From positions 1 to 44,098 of the forward strand of contig JACVCD010000028.1 of the NCBI GenBank assembly GCA_016742275.1: 44,098 nt of DNA, written 5' to 3'. The notes beneath the pieces were generated by a model that was not told where the DNA came from, did no database searches, and saw only the letters and a list, made by a program, of their open reading frames with translations. The DNA is from Gemmatimonadaceae bacterium (GTDB lineage: Bacteria > Gemmatimonadota > Gemmatimonadetes > Gemmatimonadales > Gemmatimonadaceae). How positions within the stretch are numbered: position 1 is the first letter of the stretch; every line of letters starts with the position of its first letter. A program made the position numbers and the translations under genes. This document shows positions 1 through 8,576 of the stretch, one piece after another.

Positions 1-1
1 G

Positions 2-736
2 TATACGCTCGGTGTGGTGCTGGTGATGGATGTGGCCGTGGTGTTGCTGTTTTCGGTTGTGCTGGCTGTCGCACGTTCGCTGGCTCCACCGGCGGGCGGT
101 GCAGAAGGTGTGCAGGCGGGCGCGGTCTTATGGGAGATCGGTGGTTCGGTTCTGGTGGGTGCCGTGCTTGGTGCGTGCATTGCGCTCTATCTCCGGTTCA
201 TCAGTCGCGAGTTGTTCATTTTTGGACTGCTGATGGCGCTATTGGGCAGCGAGGTCGCGCGCATTCTGCATGTAGAGACTCTGCTGACATTGCTGGTGGC
301 CGGCTTTGTGGCGGAGAACGCGGGCGGCGGTCGTGGTGCGGAATTGCGTCACGCCATGGAGCGAGCGGCGGCGCCAGTGTTCGTGGTGTTCTTTGCGCTG
401 GCTGGTGCGAAGATCGATCCGCGCGCTGTGGTGCCATTGCTGCCGATTGTGGTGCCGGTGGTGCTGGTGCGTATGGGAGCCATCTGGAGCGGCATGCAGT
501 TGGGCGGCAAGTGGGCGGGGCTCGACCCCAAGATCACCGGCAATGCGTGGTTCGGTCTTGTGTCGCAGGCGGGTGTGGCGATTGGTCTCGCGACGGTAGT
601 GGCGGATGTCTATCCGTCGCGTGGTGGTCCGCTGCGTGCATTGTTGATGGCGACAATTGCGATCAACGAAACCATTGGGCCGATTCTATTCCGGCTTGGG
701 CTCAAGCGGGCAGGAGAGCTTGAGCCGAGGATCTGA
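2..736 (+). CDS. Cation:proton antiporter, C-terminal part (5' end outside window)
   Basis: The reading frame is open from base 2, so the gene enters from the left and its true start is not visible; 244 residues remain. The protein is very hydrophobic, with about seven apparent membrane segments. It has the look of the CPA2/KefB-type sodium or potassium:proton exchanger fold, including the half-buried patterns TLLVAGFVAEN and FFALAGAKID typical of that family's membrane domain. No cytoplasmic RCK/TrkA-N domain follows before the stop, so this would be a transporter without a C-terminal regulatory domain. The TGA is followed within two bases by the left end of a palindromic repeat. The family call is by pattern recognition and substrate specificity cannot be read from this fragment. 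Confidence 0.75.
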   Translation, partial: YTLGVVLVMDVAVVLLFSVVLAVARSLAPPAGGAEGVQAGAVLWEIGGSVLVGAVLGACIALYLRFISRELFIFGLLMALLGSEVARILHVETLLTLLVAGFVAENAGGGRGAELRHAMERAAAPVFVVFFALAGAKIDPRAVVPLLPIVVPVVLVRMGAIWSGMQLGGKWAGLDPKITGNAWFGLVSQAGVAIGLATVVADVYPSRGGPLRALLMATIAINETIGPILFRLGLKRAGELEPRI

Positions 737-738
737 GA

Positions 739-866
739 AAAAGCAACTGATTATCACGGATTGGCGCGGAAGAAAACGGAAACCACACGGATGAACAGCA
801 AATGAATGCTGTATCCGTGTGGTTTCCATTTGTTTCCGTGAAATCCGCGTCAATCAGTTGCTGTTG
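739..866. repeat. Palindromic intergenic repeat, copy 1 (possible bidirectional terminator or MITE-like element)
   Basis: About 128 bp between the convergent antiporter and glycosyltransferase genes form a large imperfect inverted repeat. The inner perfect 15-bp arms are GGAAACCACACGGAT at 778-792 and its complement at 813-827. The outer arms are AGCAACTGATTATCACGGAT at 742-761 and a near-complement at about 842-863. A related copy lies at 12278-12408. Both copies start right at the stop codons of the genes to their left. The sequence has no coding potential. Function as a terminator is inferred from position; mobility is inferred from the duplication. Confidence 0.85.
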
Positions 867-889
867 CTGTTCCTACAGTCAACGAATTG

Positions 890-2035
890 CTACGCGCTAA
901 CCTGCGGATGCGCCGGGTCGCGTTTGAACATGGCGCGCCCGAGTCGACGAACCCAGCCGACCGCCTTCGCGATTGGCGGATCATCCTGCTCTACGTCATC
1001 GAAGACGGTGCGATATGGAGCGATGGTTTCTTCAGCGTGTTCGAGCACTTCGCGCACCTGTTTTTCGGTGAGCGGCTCGAAAGGTTTGAAGTGAAACGGA
1101 TGCTCGCGCGCGGTTTCTGCGAAGGCGTGAATGGCCGGAAACTCACGCGAGAGTTTGGGCATGAGCTCGAGCACTGAGGCCAGCAACAGCTTGGAGCTGG
1201 GCTGCTCGCCGAACGAGTACTGCAGATAGCGGTCCTGTGCGAGTCGCCAGAAGGCATCGGTGGCTTCGTTGATGCTAACCGCATCGTACTCGAGCGCCGT
1301 GCACATGAGTCCCCACAGGACGTGTTGCTCGCGTCCCGACATGTTTCGCGTGGGTGACTCGGGGGCCTTGTGCCAATGGCGGAGGAAGCCCTTGTCGAGC
1401 ACGTAGCCGGTGGGCACACCGTGACGCCACATGCGGAGATTGAACTCCGTCCACTCGCCCCAGAACTGACGACGCGGATTGAAGCCGCCGATGTCGGCGA
1501 AAAGACGACGGTAGCCCGCGACAAGCATGCCCTGCACCGGCATGTAGCGGATGTCGTCGATGTTCACATACGGCGTGGATTCGCGCGGCTTGAAGCGAAT
1601 GTCGGTGTCTTCTTCGTACGAAGGCAGGCCGACGATGCCGAGCGGTTTGCTGCGCAGCGTGGCTTCGATGGCGCCAAGGATGTCGCCGTGGAGCGTGAGG
1701 TCGTCGTCGATGAACGCGACGAGCGGCGTGCGACACACAGAAAGCTGCACGCGACGCCCACCACCAATGGTCGGGTCGGTCGCGTTGACGTAGACGCGTA
1801 TGGGGAGTGTTGGGGCGAGCGCCCGGATGCGCGCTTCCACCGCCATGGGCTCTTCTTCGGTGGCGGTGTTGTAGACGATCACCACTTCGAAGGGTGTGCG
1901 TTTCGGAAGCTCCGTCATGGACTTGAGGAGCTTGCCGAGGAATTCCACGCGTGACGGGATGGTCAGCATCGTGAAAGTCCAACGGGGGTTTGCCATGGCG
2001 GCTGCGAACTCGCCGGTCTTGACCCCCACCGTCAT
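890..2035 (-). CDS. GT-A fold glycosyltransferase (family 2-like)
   Basis: 381 residues. The N-terminal half shows the GT-A pattern: a first strand (WTFTMLTIPSR), a second (FEVVIVYNT), and the nucleotide-sugar/metal-binding DXD-type motif in VAFIDDDLT. Further on, FWGEWTEFNLRMWRHG occupies the place of the family-2 ED-type acceptor/base motif. There is no signal peptide or membrane segment, so it is probably cytoplasmic. The ATG at 2035 is chosen because it overlaps the upstream stop as ATGA, indicating translational coupling to the phosphatase gene; a longer frame to 2086 would overlap that gene by 55 bases. It is the last gene of the nhaA / phosphatase / glycosyltransferase operon. Substrate is unknown. 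It does not resemble the GT55 mannosyl-3-phosphoglycerate synthase as far as I can tell by eye. Confidence 0.8.
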   Translation of the reverse strand: MTVGVKTGEFAAAMANPRWTFTMLTIPSRVEFLGKLLKSMTELPKRTPFEVVIVYNTATEEEPMAVEARIRALAPTLPIRVYVNATDPTIGGGRRVQLSVCRTPLVAFIDDDLTLHGDILGAIEATLRSKPLGIVGLPSYEEDTDIRFKPRESTPYVNIDDIRYMPVQGMLVAGYRRLFADIGGFNPRRQFWGEWTEFNLRMWRHGVPTGYVLDKGFLRHWHKAPESPTRNMSGREQHVLWGLMCTALEYDAVSINEATDAFWRLAQDRYLQYSFGEQPSSKLLLASVLELMPKLSREFPAIHAFAETAREHPFHFKPFEPLTEKQVREVLEHAEETIAPYRTVFDDVEQDDPPIAKAVGWVRRLGRAMFKRDPAHPQVSA

Positions 2036-2931
2036 GAATGCGCCTCCGTGGCGCGTTGCTCCAGGTAGTCGAGCATCTGCATCCAACCTCCAGGCCCTTC
2101 CGCGTCGAGGACAATGGCCTCGGGCAGGGCGGCGAGCACCGGGTGCGGTCCCCGGTGCGGATTACGAATCACGAAGCGCAAATCGGCTTCGGCGAGCAGC
2201 GAAACGTCGTTTTCCTCGTTGCCAATGGCTGCAACCAGAGGGGGTACCCCGTCCAGATCCAGTTGGTGCCGCAGGGCACACAGTGCCGGACCCTTTCCAG
2301 ATACTGACGTCAAAGTGAACCAACGTCCACCACGCCGAAGCTGCAAGCCTCGATCGTGACTGATTTGGCGCAATGCTTCGAGTTCGTCAGCGGAAATGGC
2401 GAGGGGGTCCACCAGAACGCTGTGCCGGCGGGCGTGCAGGGCGCGCCGTACGGCGGCAGGGGTGCGAAACCCCAGTGCGCGTAGCGCAGCCATCGGGCGC
2501 TGCTGTGTGTCAGCCTGAGCGAAAGTGGACCTGTCGCTCATTTTATCCCTGAGTGTCTCTGAAGTGTCCGATATCTGTCGCGATACAATCGATCGAATCC
2601 CGTGATTCTCGATATTCGCATCAGTCGGATTCGAGGTGCCGGAGGACGCATTCGCAGGGCGGCGCGCGACCTCAGTGGCCCAGATACCCCCATCTTCGGC
2701 AATGATCGGGCCATACAGGCCTAGCGCGCGCTGCAGTACCGTGAGCTCGCGCAGGGTGCGACTTGAGGCGAGTCCGACCGTAACGGACGCCCCCCACGTC
2801 CGCTGCAGGCGCATCAACCGCTCACGCAGTCCCGTGGGCGAGATCGGCAATGCGTGATCGTCGCCAAGCAGGGTACCGTCCACGTCGCTCATAATGAGCA
2901 GTGGACGGGCGTGAAGCGGGGCCGGGGTCAT
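2032..2931 (-). CDS. HAD-IIB phosphatase, mannosyl-3-phosphoglycerate phosphatase-like
   Basis: 299 residues. HAD motif I is DVDGT at residues 16-20 (Asp nucleophile and acid/base). Motif II-like is ASSRT. The segment GPIIAEDGGIW is typical of the MPGP/Cof branch. Motif IV appears as GNEENDVSLL, and the C-terminal EGPGGW is characteristic of the MPGP/YedP subfamily. A poorly conserved, Ser/Thr/Asn-rich stretch of about 55 residues sits where the cap domain begins, and its DNA (about 2520-2650) is visibly less GC-rich than its surroundings. The ATG at 2931 overlaps the nhaA stop by 4 bases (ATGA), and its own stop overlaps the glycosyltransferase start the same way. The family predicts removal of phosphate from a sugar-phosphoglycerate or related compatible-solute precursor; the true substrate is unknown. 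Confidence 0.75.
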   Translation of the reverse strand: MTPAPLHARPLLIMSDVDGTLLGDDHALPISPTGLRERLMRLQRTWGASVTVGLASSRTLRELTVLQRALGLYGPIIAEDGGIWATEVARRPANASSGTSNPTDANIENHGIRSIVSRQISDTSETLRDKMSDRSTFAQADTQQRPMAALRALGFRTPAAVRRALHARRHSVLVDPLAISADELEALRQISHDRGLQLRRGGRWFTLTSVSGKGPALCALRHQLDLDGVPPLVAAIGNEENDVSLLAEADLRFVIRNPHRGPHPVLAALPEAIVLDAEGPGGWMQMLDYLEQRATEAHS

Positions 2932-4175
2932 CCGCGGCCCCCGGCCGTGGTCATCGTTGCCGCGCCCGGTCGACCGGCGCGCGAAAGCAGTAGGGCGCCG
3001 AAGATACCGGCGGTGAAGGATCCGGTCAGGACGCCGATCTTGGCTGCGTCGAGCTGTGCACTTTCGCCGAAGGCGAGCGCGGCAATGAACAGCGACATCG
3101 TAAAGCCGATACCGCCAAGTGTGGCCACGCCGAACACGCGGACCCAGTCGCTGTCGTCGGGCAAATCGGCCCACTTGAGCCGGACAGCAATCCAGGCCGC
3201 CGCAAAGATGCCAAAGGGCTTGCCGATGATGAGGCCCAGCGCCGACGCCGCGACGGCCGGTTGTCTAGCGAAGGCACCGATGTCGTCCGGCAACGAGACG
3301 CCAGCGTTGGCGAGGGCAAAGAGTGGAACGACCAACCAGGTGACGACACCGCCGAGTGCGTGCTCGAGTCGCTCCTGCACGCTGTGGGCGCCGACGGAGG
3401 GAACGGTGACCGCGAGCAGCACACCGGCAATGCTGGCATGTACACCCGACCGATACACGGCGTACCAGAGCACCAGCCCACCGATCACATAGGGCCACAC
3501 ACGCTGTACGCCGAAGCGGTTCAGCAGATAGAGCGCGGCCATGCAGACGGCGATAAGGGCCAATGCGCTCAGTGCGATGCCCGGCGTGTAGAACAGGGCG
3601 ATCACGAGTACGGCGCCCAGATCGTCGGCAATGGCGAGTGCGGCAAGGAAGATGCGAAGTCCCGCCGGAACGCGGTCACCAAGCAGGGCGACAATGCCGA
3701 GGGCAAAGGCGATATCAGTGGCCATGGGGACGCCCCATCCAGGACTGGCATCGGTTCCCCGAGCCAGGACGGCGTAGATGGCGGCCGGGAGCAGCATGCC
3801 ACCAATGGCGCCAACGATGGGCAATGCGGCTTTGCGCACACTCGAAAGCGCACCAACCAAGAGTTCACGCTTGATCTCGAGTCCCACGACCAGAAAGAAC
3901 AGGGTCATGAGCGCGTCGTTAATGAAATGCTGCAACGACATGCCAGCGATTGGCTGGTGATTCAGCGCGTGATATTGCTCACGCCAGGGTGAGTTGGCCC
4001 AGAGCAGGGCCACCACGGCACAGCCGAGCAGCAATAGGCCGCTAAGCGCCTGAGTTGGTGGCGGGGCCTTTTCGTCGATGAAGCCGTCGTCGATCGGGTC
4101 GGCGAACTGCGGATCGGCGAATTTCGGCTCGGTGTTCTGACCAGTATGCTGACCAGTCTGCGGCGGAACTTCCAT
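2928..4175 (-). CDS. nhaA: Na+/H+ antiporter NhaA
   Basis: About 415 residues with roughly 11-12 membrane segments. Hallmarks visible: TDIAFALGIVALLGDRVP, followed by IADDLGAV, which carries the paired aspartates that bind sodium and protons in the E. coli protein. HASIAGVLLA and GGIGFTMSLFIAALAF are the other conserved NhaA blocks. It exports sodium in exchange for protons at the inner membrane. The start is uncertain: the frame stays open to 4280 with an ATG at 4232. ATG 4175 is preferred because it has a GGTGA ribosome site and gives a near-family-length N-terminus, about 40 hydrophilic residues before the first membrane segment. First gene of a coupled operon with an MPGP-like phosphatase and a glycosyltransferase, which hints at a salt or osmotic stress role. 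Confidence 0.93.
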   Translation of the reverse strand: MEVPPQTGQHTGQNTEPKFADPQFADPIDDGFIDEKAPPPTQALSGLLLLGCAVVALLWANSPWREQYHALNHQPIAGMSLQHFINDALMTLFFLVVGLEIKRELLVGALSSVRKAALPIVGAIGGMLLPAAIYAVLARGTDASPGWGVPMATDIAFALGIVALLGDRVPAGLRIFLAALAIADDLGAVLVIALFYTPGIALSALALIAVCMAALYLLNRFGVQRVWPYVIGGLVLWYAVYRSGVHASIAGVLLAVTVPSVGAHSVQERLEHALGGVVTWLVVPLFALANAGVSLPDDIGAFARQPAVAASALGLIIGKPFGIFAAAWIAVRLKWADLPDDSDWVRVFGVATLGGIGFTMSLFIAALAFGESAQLDAAKIGVLTGSFTAGIFGALLLSRAGRPGAATMTTAGGRG

Positions 4176-4297
4176 ATTTGACGGATCACCCTGATGATGC
4201 GTGTAGTATGTAGGTAACCCCCCAACGGTCATGATGCGACCGTTGCATTTTCCGGTTCCCGCGGCATTCCACGCCGGCACAAAGTTCCGAGGTTCCC

Positions 4298-5851
4298 ATG
4301 GCGTCCACGTCCCGTCGCATTCTCTGGCTCATCCCGCTGGTCGCGGGAAGTGTCGGGGCTGCGTTCGTGACTGGTCGCTACTATGAGCGCCAGCTCACGC
4401 GTGCACGCACCGAGTGGGCCGGTGCACAGCTGCTGTCTTCGGCCATCGACTCCGTGCGCGCCAATGCACTCGATTCACTGCCGAACGATGAGCTCATTCG
4501 TCGCGCGGTGACGGGCATGCTGCGCGAACTGCAGGATCCGTATGCGGCGCTGCTGCAGTCGGATGGCATGCAGAAGTATCGCGGCACACTGCTTGGTGAA
4601 GGACAGGGGTTGGGTCTCACCATGCGTCATCACGAAGACGGTGCGAGTGTGGCGCGTGTGTCCGTGGGTTCACCGGCCATGCTGGCGGGCATTCGCGCGG
4701 GTGATCGTGTGCTGGCGGTGGATGGTGTGCCGGTGCGTGCTGATGGCACGTGGGGCAAGGCGGGTGACAGCACCGACGTGCCGATGGAACAGCATGTGGT
4801 AACGCTCTGGCGCGCGCCTTCGGGTGATACGGCGCGCGTGATTGTGCGCCGCAGCGCGTGGCGTGTGCCGGCGGTGTCGGATGCGGCCATGTTGTCGGAC
4901 AGTGTGGGGTATGTGCGTCTCGCCTCCATGACTTCGCATTCGGCGGAAGAAGTGGAGCGCGCGGTAGCGCTGCAGGTTCAGCGTGGTGCGCGTTCGCTCG
5001 TGCTCGATCTGCGCGGCAACAACGGTGGCCTGTTCGAAGAAGGTGTGAAGGTGGCGGGGCTGTTTCTGCCACGTGGCGCCGTTGTCGCGTCACTCGCGGG
5101 TCGCGGTGGTGATGCGATTCAGCCGCATGCGTCGAAGAATTCGCGTTGGCCGTCCATGCCGCTCACGGTGTTGGTCGACAAGCAGACCGCGTCGGCCGCT
5201 GAAGTGATTGCGGCGGGTCTTCGTGAGCATGACCGCGCGTTGCTTGTGGGTGAGCCCACGTATGGCAAGGGCGTGGTGCAGCGGGTGGTGAATCTTTCGC
5301 CTGAGCTGGCGCTGCGACTCACGACGGCGCGGTGGTTGACGCCGAGTGGTCGTGCGCTGGAGCGCAATCCGGTGAAGGGTGGTGGATTCACGGGTGGTTT
5401 GGTGCCTGATGTGGTGGTCGAGCAGCCGGGACGTCGCGATCTGGCGGCCGTTCCGCGTGAGTGGACGGGCGAGTCGGGCGATGCGATGGATCGATTGGCT
5501 GATTCACTGGCCATGCATGCGCTGCGTGATGGCTGGACCATTCGTCCGCTGGCCGTGCTCGAAGCGCGACTGCGCGCGACGCTGGCGCAACTCACGCCGC
5601 GCACGCTACGCGATCCTCTCGCGCGCGCGGATTGGGTGACGGCAGCGACACGACTGGCGCTGGTACGTTTGCTCGAAGTGGATGGCGAGCGTGAAGCCAT
5701 TCTGCGTTACGCAGTGCGTGATGACGCGGCGTTGCGTGCGGGTTTCGAAGTGTTGGCGCCGGGCGATGATATCGCGCAGGTGATCCCGGCTCCGTTGCCA
5801 GCGGCGCTGTCGCCGCGTTCGCTGTCGGCTCGCGCACTTACGTCGCCGTGA
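4298..5851 (+). CDS. S41 C-terminal processing peptidase with PDZ domain
   Basis: 517 residues. An N-terminal hydrophobic segment (residues 8-25) acts as signal peptide or anchor, placing the enzyme in the periplasm. A PDZ domain spans roughly 95-185, with its carboxylate-binding loop near GLGLT and GIRAGDRVLAVDG. The S41 protease core follows: LVLDLRGNNGG at 234-244, nucleophile Ser299 in TASAAEVI and Lys324 in TYGKGVVQ. Their 25-residue separation is that of the Ser/Lys dyad in CtpA/Prc enzymes. The tail of about 150 residues is not recognised. It is divergent from nhaA, and its stop overlaps the next gene as GTGA, so the two are translationally coupled. Likely role: trimming or degrading envelope proteins; the target is unknown. 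Confidence 0.92.
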   Translation: MASTSRRILWLIPLVAGSVGAAFVTGRYYERQLTRARTEWAGAQLLSSAIDSVRANALDSLPNDELIRRAVTGMLRELQDPYAALLQSDGMQKYRGTLLGEGQGLGLTMRHHEDGASVARVSVGSPAMLAGIRAGDRVLAVDGVPVRADGTWGKAGDSTDVPMEQHVVTLWRAPSGDTARVIVRRSAWRVPAVSDAAMLSDSVGYVRLASMTSHSAEEVERAVALQVQRGARSLVLDLRGNNGGLFEEGVKVAGLFLPRGAVVASLAGRGGDAIQPHASKNSRWPSMPLTVLVDKQTASAAEVIAAGLREHDRALLVGEPTYGKGVVQRVVNLSPELALRLTTARWLTPSGRALERNPVKGGGFTGGLVPDVVVEQPGRRDLAAVPREWTGESGDAMDRLADSLAMHALRDGWTIRPLAVLEARLRATLAQLTPRTLRDPLARADWVTAATRLALVRLLEVDGEREAILRYAVRDDAALRAGFEVLAPGDDIAQVIPAPLPAALSPRSLSARALTSP

Positions 5852-6360
5852 GTGTTGCAGTACGCACACTCCTGTTGTTGATGGGCGTTGCTGGTGCGGT
5901 CGCGACGCGTGGAGAGGCTCAACCCCCAACACCGCTCGATCGCTGGATTGTGGAGCGATACAGCGGTGCCCAGCTGCTTCCGGATTCGATGCTCACCGGA
6001 TCTGTATCCGTAGCGCGCACGGCGTCACCGCCTCGTATCGAGTCGGCGCATCGTGGTCTTGAGCGTGACACGTTGTGGGCCGTGCACTTTGCGCCGGGCA
6101 CTGAATTGTCGGGACTGGCAGTTGGTGCACGTACGACGTTGACCGGCCCGACGGGCACCATGACCCCGGTGGTGGCGCGCGTGGTGGCACGCCGCGCATT
6201 TCGTGCGCCGCGTTCGCCTGGGGCGGCCTTTCGTCCCGACTCCAGCTGGCGTCACGGGTGGGTCTATCTTGTCGTAATGCCACATCTCACGGAATCGTCG
6301 GTCGCGCGGTATCGCGGCTGGCTTCTGCTCGATACTCCTGATGCGGCGCAGCGGCGCTGA
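5848..6360 (+). CDS. Secreted protein of unknown function
   Basis: 170 residues, not recognised. It starts with GTG in a 4-base overlap with the protease stop. A clear Sec signal peptide (TLLLLMGVAGAVATRGEAQ) predicts cleavage near residue 25. The mature part is mostly predicted beta, has no cysteines and shows no motif I know. The segment HFAPGTELSGLAVG followed by a Thr/Gly/Pro-rich stretch, and a short hydrophobic strand (GWVYLVVMPHL) near the end, suggest a small periplasmic beta domain. Position between a periplasmic protease and an Omp85-like barrel suggests a shared envelope function; that is inference. Confidence 0.7.
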   Translation: MSVAVRTLLLLMGVAGAVATRGEAQPPTPLDRWIVERYSGAQLLPDSMLTGSVSVARTASPPRIESAHRGLERDTLWAVHFAPGTELSGLAVGARTTLTGPTGTMTPVVARVVARRAFRAPRSPGAAFRPDSSWRHGWVYLVVMPHLTESSVARYRGWLLLDTPDAAQRR

Positions 6361-6416
6361 TCGGCTTGGGAATCTGCGTGCGAATTCGACAGCAGTCGTT
6401 GAAGGATTGTTCGCCC

Positions 6417-8576
6417 GTGCGGCGATGGGCGTCAGTACGCATGTCGGCGTTGCTGCTGATGCCGTGTGTTGTCGCGTTAGCTGCTTCGCCGGTAGAGGCG
6501 CAGGAAGTGACTCCACCAACTACCGCGTGGCGACATGCCGGTGCGGACTCATTGGTGGCGCGCGCGATCGCGCGGCGCGGCGTGCAGTTGGCCGACAGCA
6601 CGCTGCTGAGCTACACCGCCAATGCGCACGGCTTTCTGGCGTTTCTCGCGCAGCTGGGTGAAGGGGTGGTGATTCCGCCTCGCGTGGTGCAAAGCGAAGA
6701 GCTGGCGCTGCAGATCGCGTGGTGGCAGCCCGGCCGCAGTGCGCAGCGACTGGTTGGTCGGCGCGATACCACACTGCTGCCCGCCGATGTTGGTTACTAT
6801 CGCGATCGCTACGGTGTGGTGCTCGACAATCTTCCGGATCGCATTCGGTTGGGTGACGGGCAGGATGTGCGTGACGTGCCGCACCCGCTCGCGGCCAATG
6901 CGGCCACGATCTACGAGTATGCGTTGGGGCGGCCGCTACGTATCAGCATTCCCGGACGGGAGATTCTGGTGGACGAGGTCAAGTTTCGTCCGCGGAATGC
7001 CGAGCAGCCGGGGGCGATCGGCTCAGTCTATCTCGATCATGAAACCGGCGCTGTCGTTCGATTGTCGATGACATTCACGCGTGCGGCCATCATCGACAAA
7101 CGCATCGAAACATTGGTGGTGACACTCGAGAATGGCCTGGTGCGCGAGAAGTATTGGTTACCGCGCCGGCAGGAAGTCGAGGTGTCGCGCGGTAGTACGT
7201 GGTTTGATATCCCGGCGCGTGGCATTGTGCGCGGCCGTTGGGAGATTGCGGGATACACGGTGAACGAGCGAATTCCGCCGGCCACGCAGCAGTTGCCGCG
7301 CTGGAGTTCAATGCCGCGTGATTCCTTGCGTGCGCATGTGTTCGAAGGCCGCATGATCGATGTGTTGCCGCCAGAGATTCAGATGGCGAGCAGCGAAGAT
7401 GTGGTGCAGGCGCGTGTGCAGGCCGAAGCGGCGGTGCGCGCTGCCATGCTGGCGCGTCCGGCAACGGCATCGGTTACGGGACGCGGCATCAGTGATCTCG
7501 CGCGGTTTTCGCGCGCCGAAGGTTTGGCGTTGGGTATCGGTGCGTCGCATCGCAGCAGTGCGGGCTTTGTGGTACATGGCCGCGCACGATACGGATTTGC
7601 CGATGAAGCGGTGAAGGGGCATGTGGCCATTGGGCCGTCGCCCGCATTTGGTCGTGCGCCGACATTGCAGCTATTCGCAGAGCGTGACTATCTCGATCTG
7701 GCATTTGCCGAGCGCGCGGGGGTGACCAATTCAGCGGCTGCAGCGCTGTTTGGCAGCGACTACACCACGCAGGTGGACACCCGTGCGGCGGGTGTGTTGT
7801 GGCGTCGCGCGCCGAACAGTGCGTTCACGTGGCGGTTGGCGTACGAGACCGACAGGGCAGTCACCACGCGGGCCAGTTCGTTGTCGCGGGATTTTGCACC
7901 GTCGCTCAATGCGTGGCCATTGGAAGGCGTGCGGGGCGAAGTGCGTGGCACCGGTGGATGGGTTCCGGGTGATGCGATGGCTCGGCGCGGTGTGTGGAGT
8001 CTGATGGCCGATGTCGGGGCGCAGCACGGCACGATTCAGATTCCCTGGGGGCCGTTGGTTGATCCGCTACCCGGTGCGCCCATGCCCACGCGTCTGGTGC
8101 AGCCGCTGGTGGGTCGCATGCAGGCGCAGTTGCAACTCACGCAGCCGTTGCCTGGAGATCGTGCACTATTTCTTCACGGGCTGGCTGGTGTTGCCGGTGG
8201 ACGCGATCTGCCACCGCAGTGGCTCGTGATGGCCGGCGGTCCGTGGTCGGCGCCAGGTTATGACTGGCATGCTTTCGGAGCGCGTGCGTTGATATCCACG
8301 CGCCTCGAATTCCGCACGCCGATTCCGGCGCCGTCCATTCCGCTTCGGCGGTTTGGCAAGTCGCCACCACACGCCACGCTGGCGCCATACGTTCAGGCAC
8401 TGGCGACGTCATCGGGGACGGCAGAGCGACCGACCGTTGCCGGCGTGTATCCATCGGCCGGTGTCGGACTGTTGTTCTTCTACGATCTGCTGCGGGTGGA
8501 TGTGGCGCGTGGGCTGCGCCAGGGATCGTGGCGCTTTGCGATCGATATTGACCGCAGTTTCTGGGGGATGCTGTGA
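6417..8576 (+). CDS. Omp85-like outer-membrane beta-barrel protein
   Basis: 719 residues from GTG 6417, which has a GAAGGA ribosome site 10 bases upstream and gives an ideal signal peptide (basic RRWASVR, hydrophobic core, cleavage after SPVEAQ). The frame is open further up to a TTG at 6366. The N-terminal part, about 330 residues, is a periplasmic domain I do not recognise. The C-terminal part has alternating strands ending in a surface-antigen/BamA-type module: GGPWSAPGYDW (the position of the Omp85 RGY-like loop), then LEFRTPIP, GVGLLFFYDLLRVDVARGL and a terminal aromatic strand FAIDIDRSFWGML. Canonical POTRA repeats are not obvious. Its stop overlaps the methyltransferase start (GTGA). 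A role in protein or lipid handling at the outer membrane is possible; the substrate is unknown. Confidence 0.7.
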   Translation: MRRWASVRMSALLLMPCVVALAASPVEAQEVTPPTTAWRHAGADSLVARAIARRGVQLADSTLLSYTANAHGFLAFLAQLGEGVVIPPRVVQSEELALQIAWWQPGRSAQRLVGRRDTTLLPADVGYYRDRYGVVLDNLPDRIRLGDGQDVRDVPHPLAANAATIYEYALGRPLRISIPGREILVDEVKFRPRNAEQPGAIGSVYLDHETGAVVRLSMTFTRAAIIDKRIETLVVTLENGLVREKYWLPRRQEVEVSRGSTWFDIPARGIVRGRWEIAGYTVNERIPPATQQLPRWSSMPRDSLRAHVFEGRMIDVLPPEIQMASSEDVVQARVQAEAAVRAAMLARPATASVTGRGISDLARFSRAEGLALGIGASHRSSAGFVVHGRARYGFADEAVKGHVAIGPSPAFGRAPTLQLFAERDYLDLAFAERAGVTNSAAAALFGSDYTTQVDTRAAGVLWRRAPNSAFTWRLAYETDRAVTTRASSLSRDFAPSLNAWPLEGVRGEVRGTGGWVPGDAMARRGVWSLMADVGAQHGTIQIPWGPLVDPLPGAPMPTRLVQPLVGRMQAQLQLTQPLPGDRALFLHGLAGVAGGRDLPPQWLVMAGGPWSAPGYDWHAFGARALISTRLEFRTPIPAPSIPLRRFGKSPPHATLAPYVQALATSSGTAERPTVAGVYPSAGVGLLFFYDLLRVDVARGLRQGSWRFAIDIDRSFWGML

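Noticed and set aside
890-2035. Calling the glycosyltransferase a mannosyl-3-phosphoglycerate synthase because of its MPGP-like neighbour
   Set aside because: Its sequence has GT2-like motifs and does not look like GT55; context alone is not enough.
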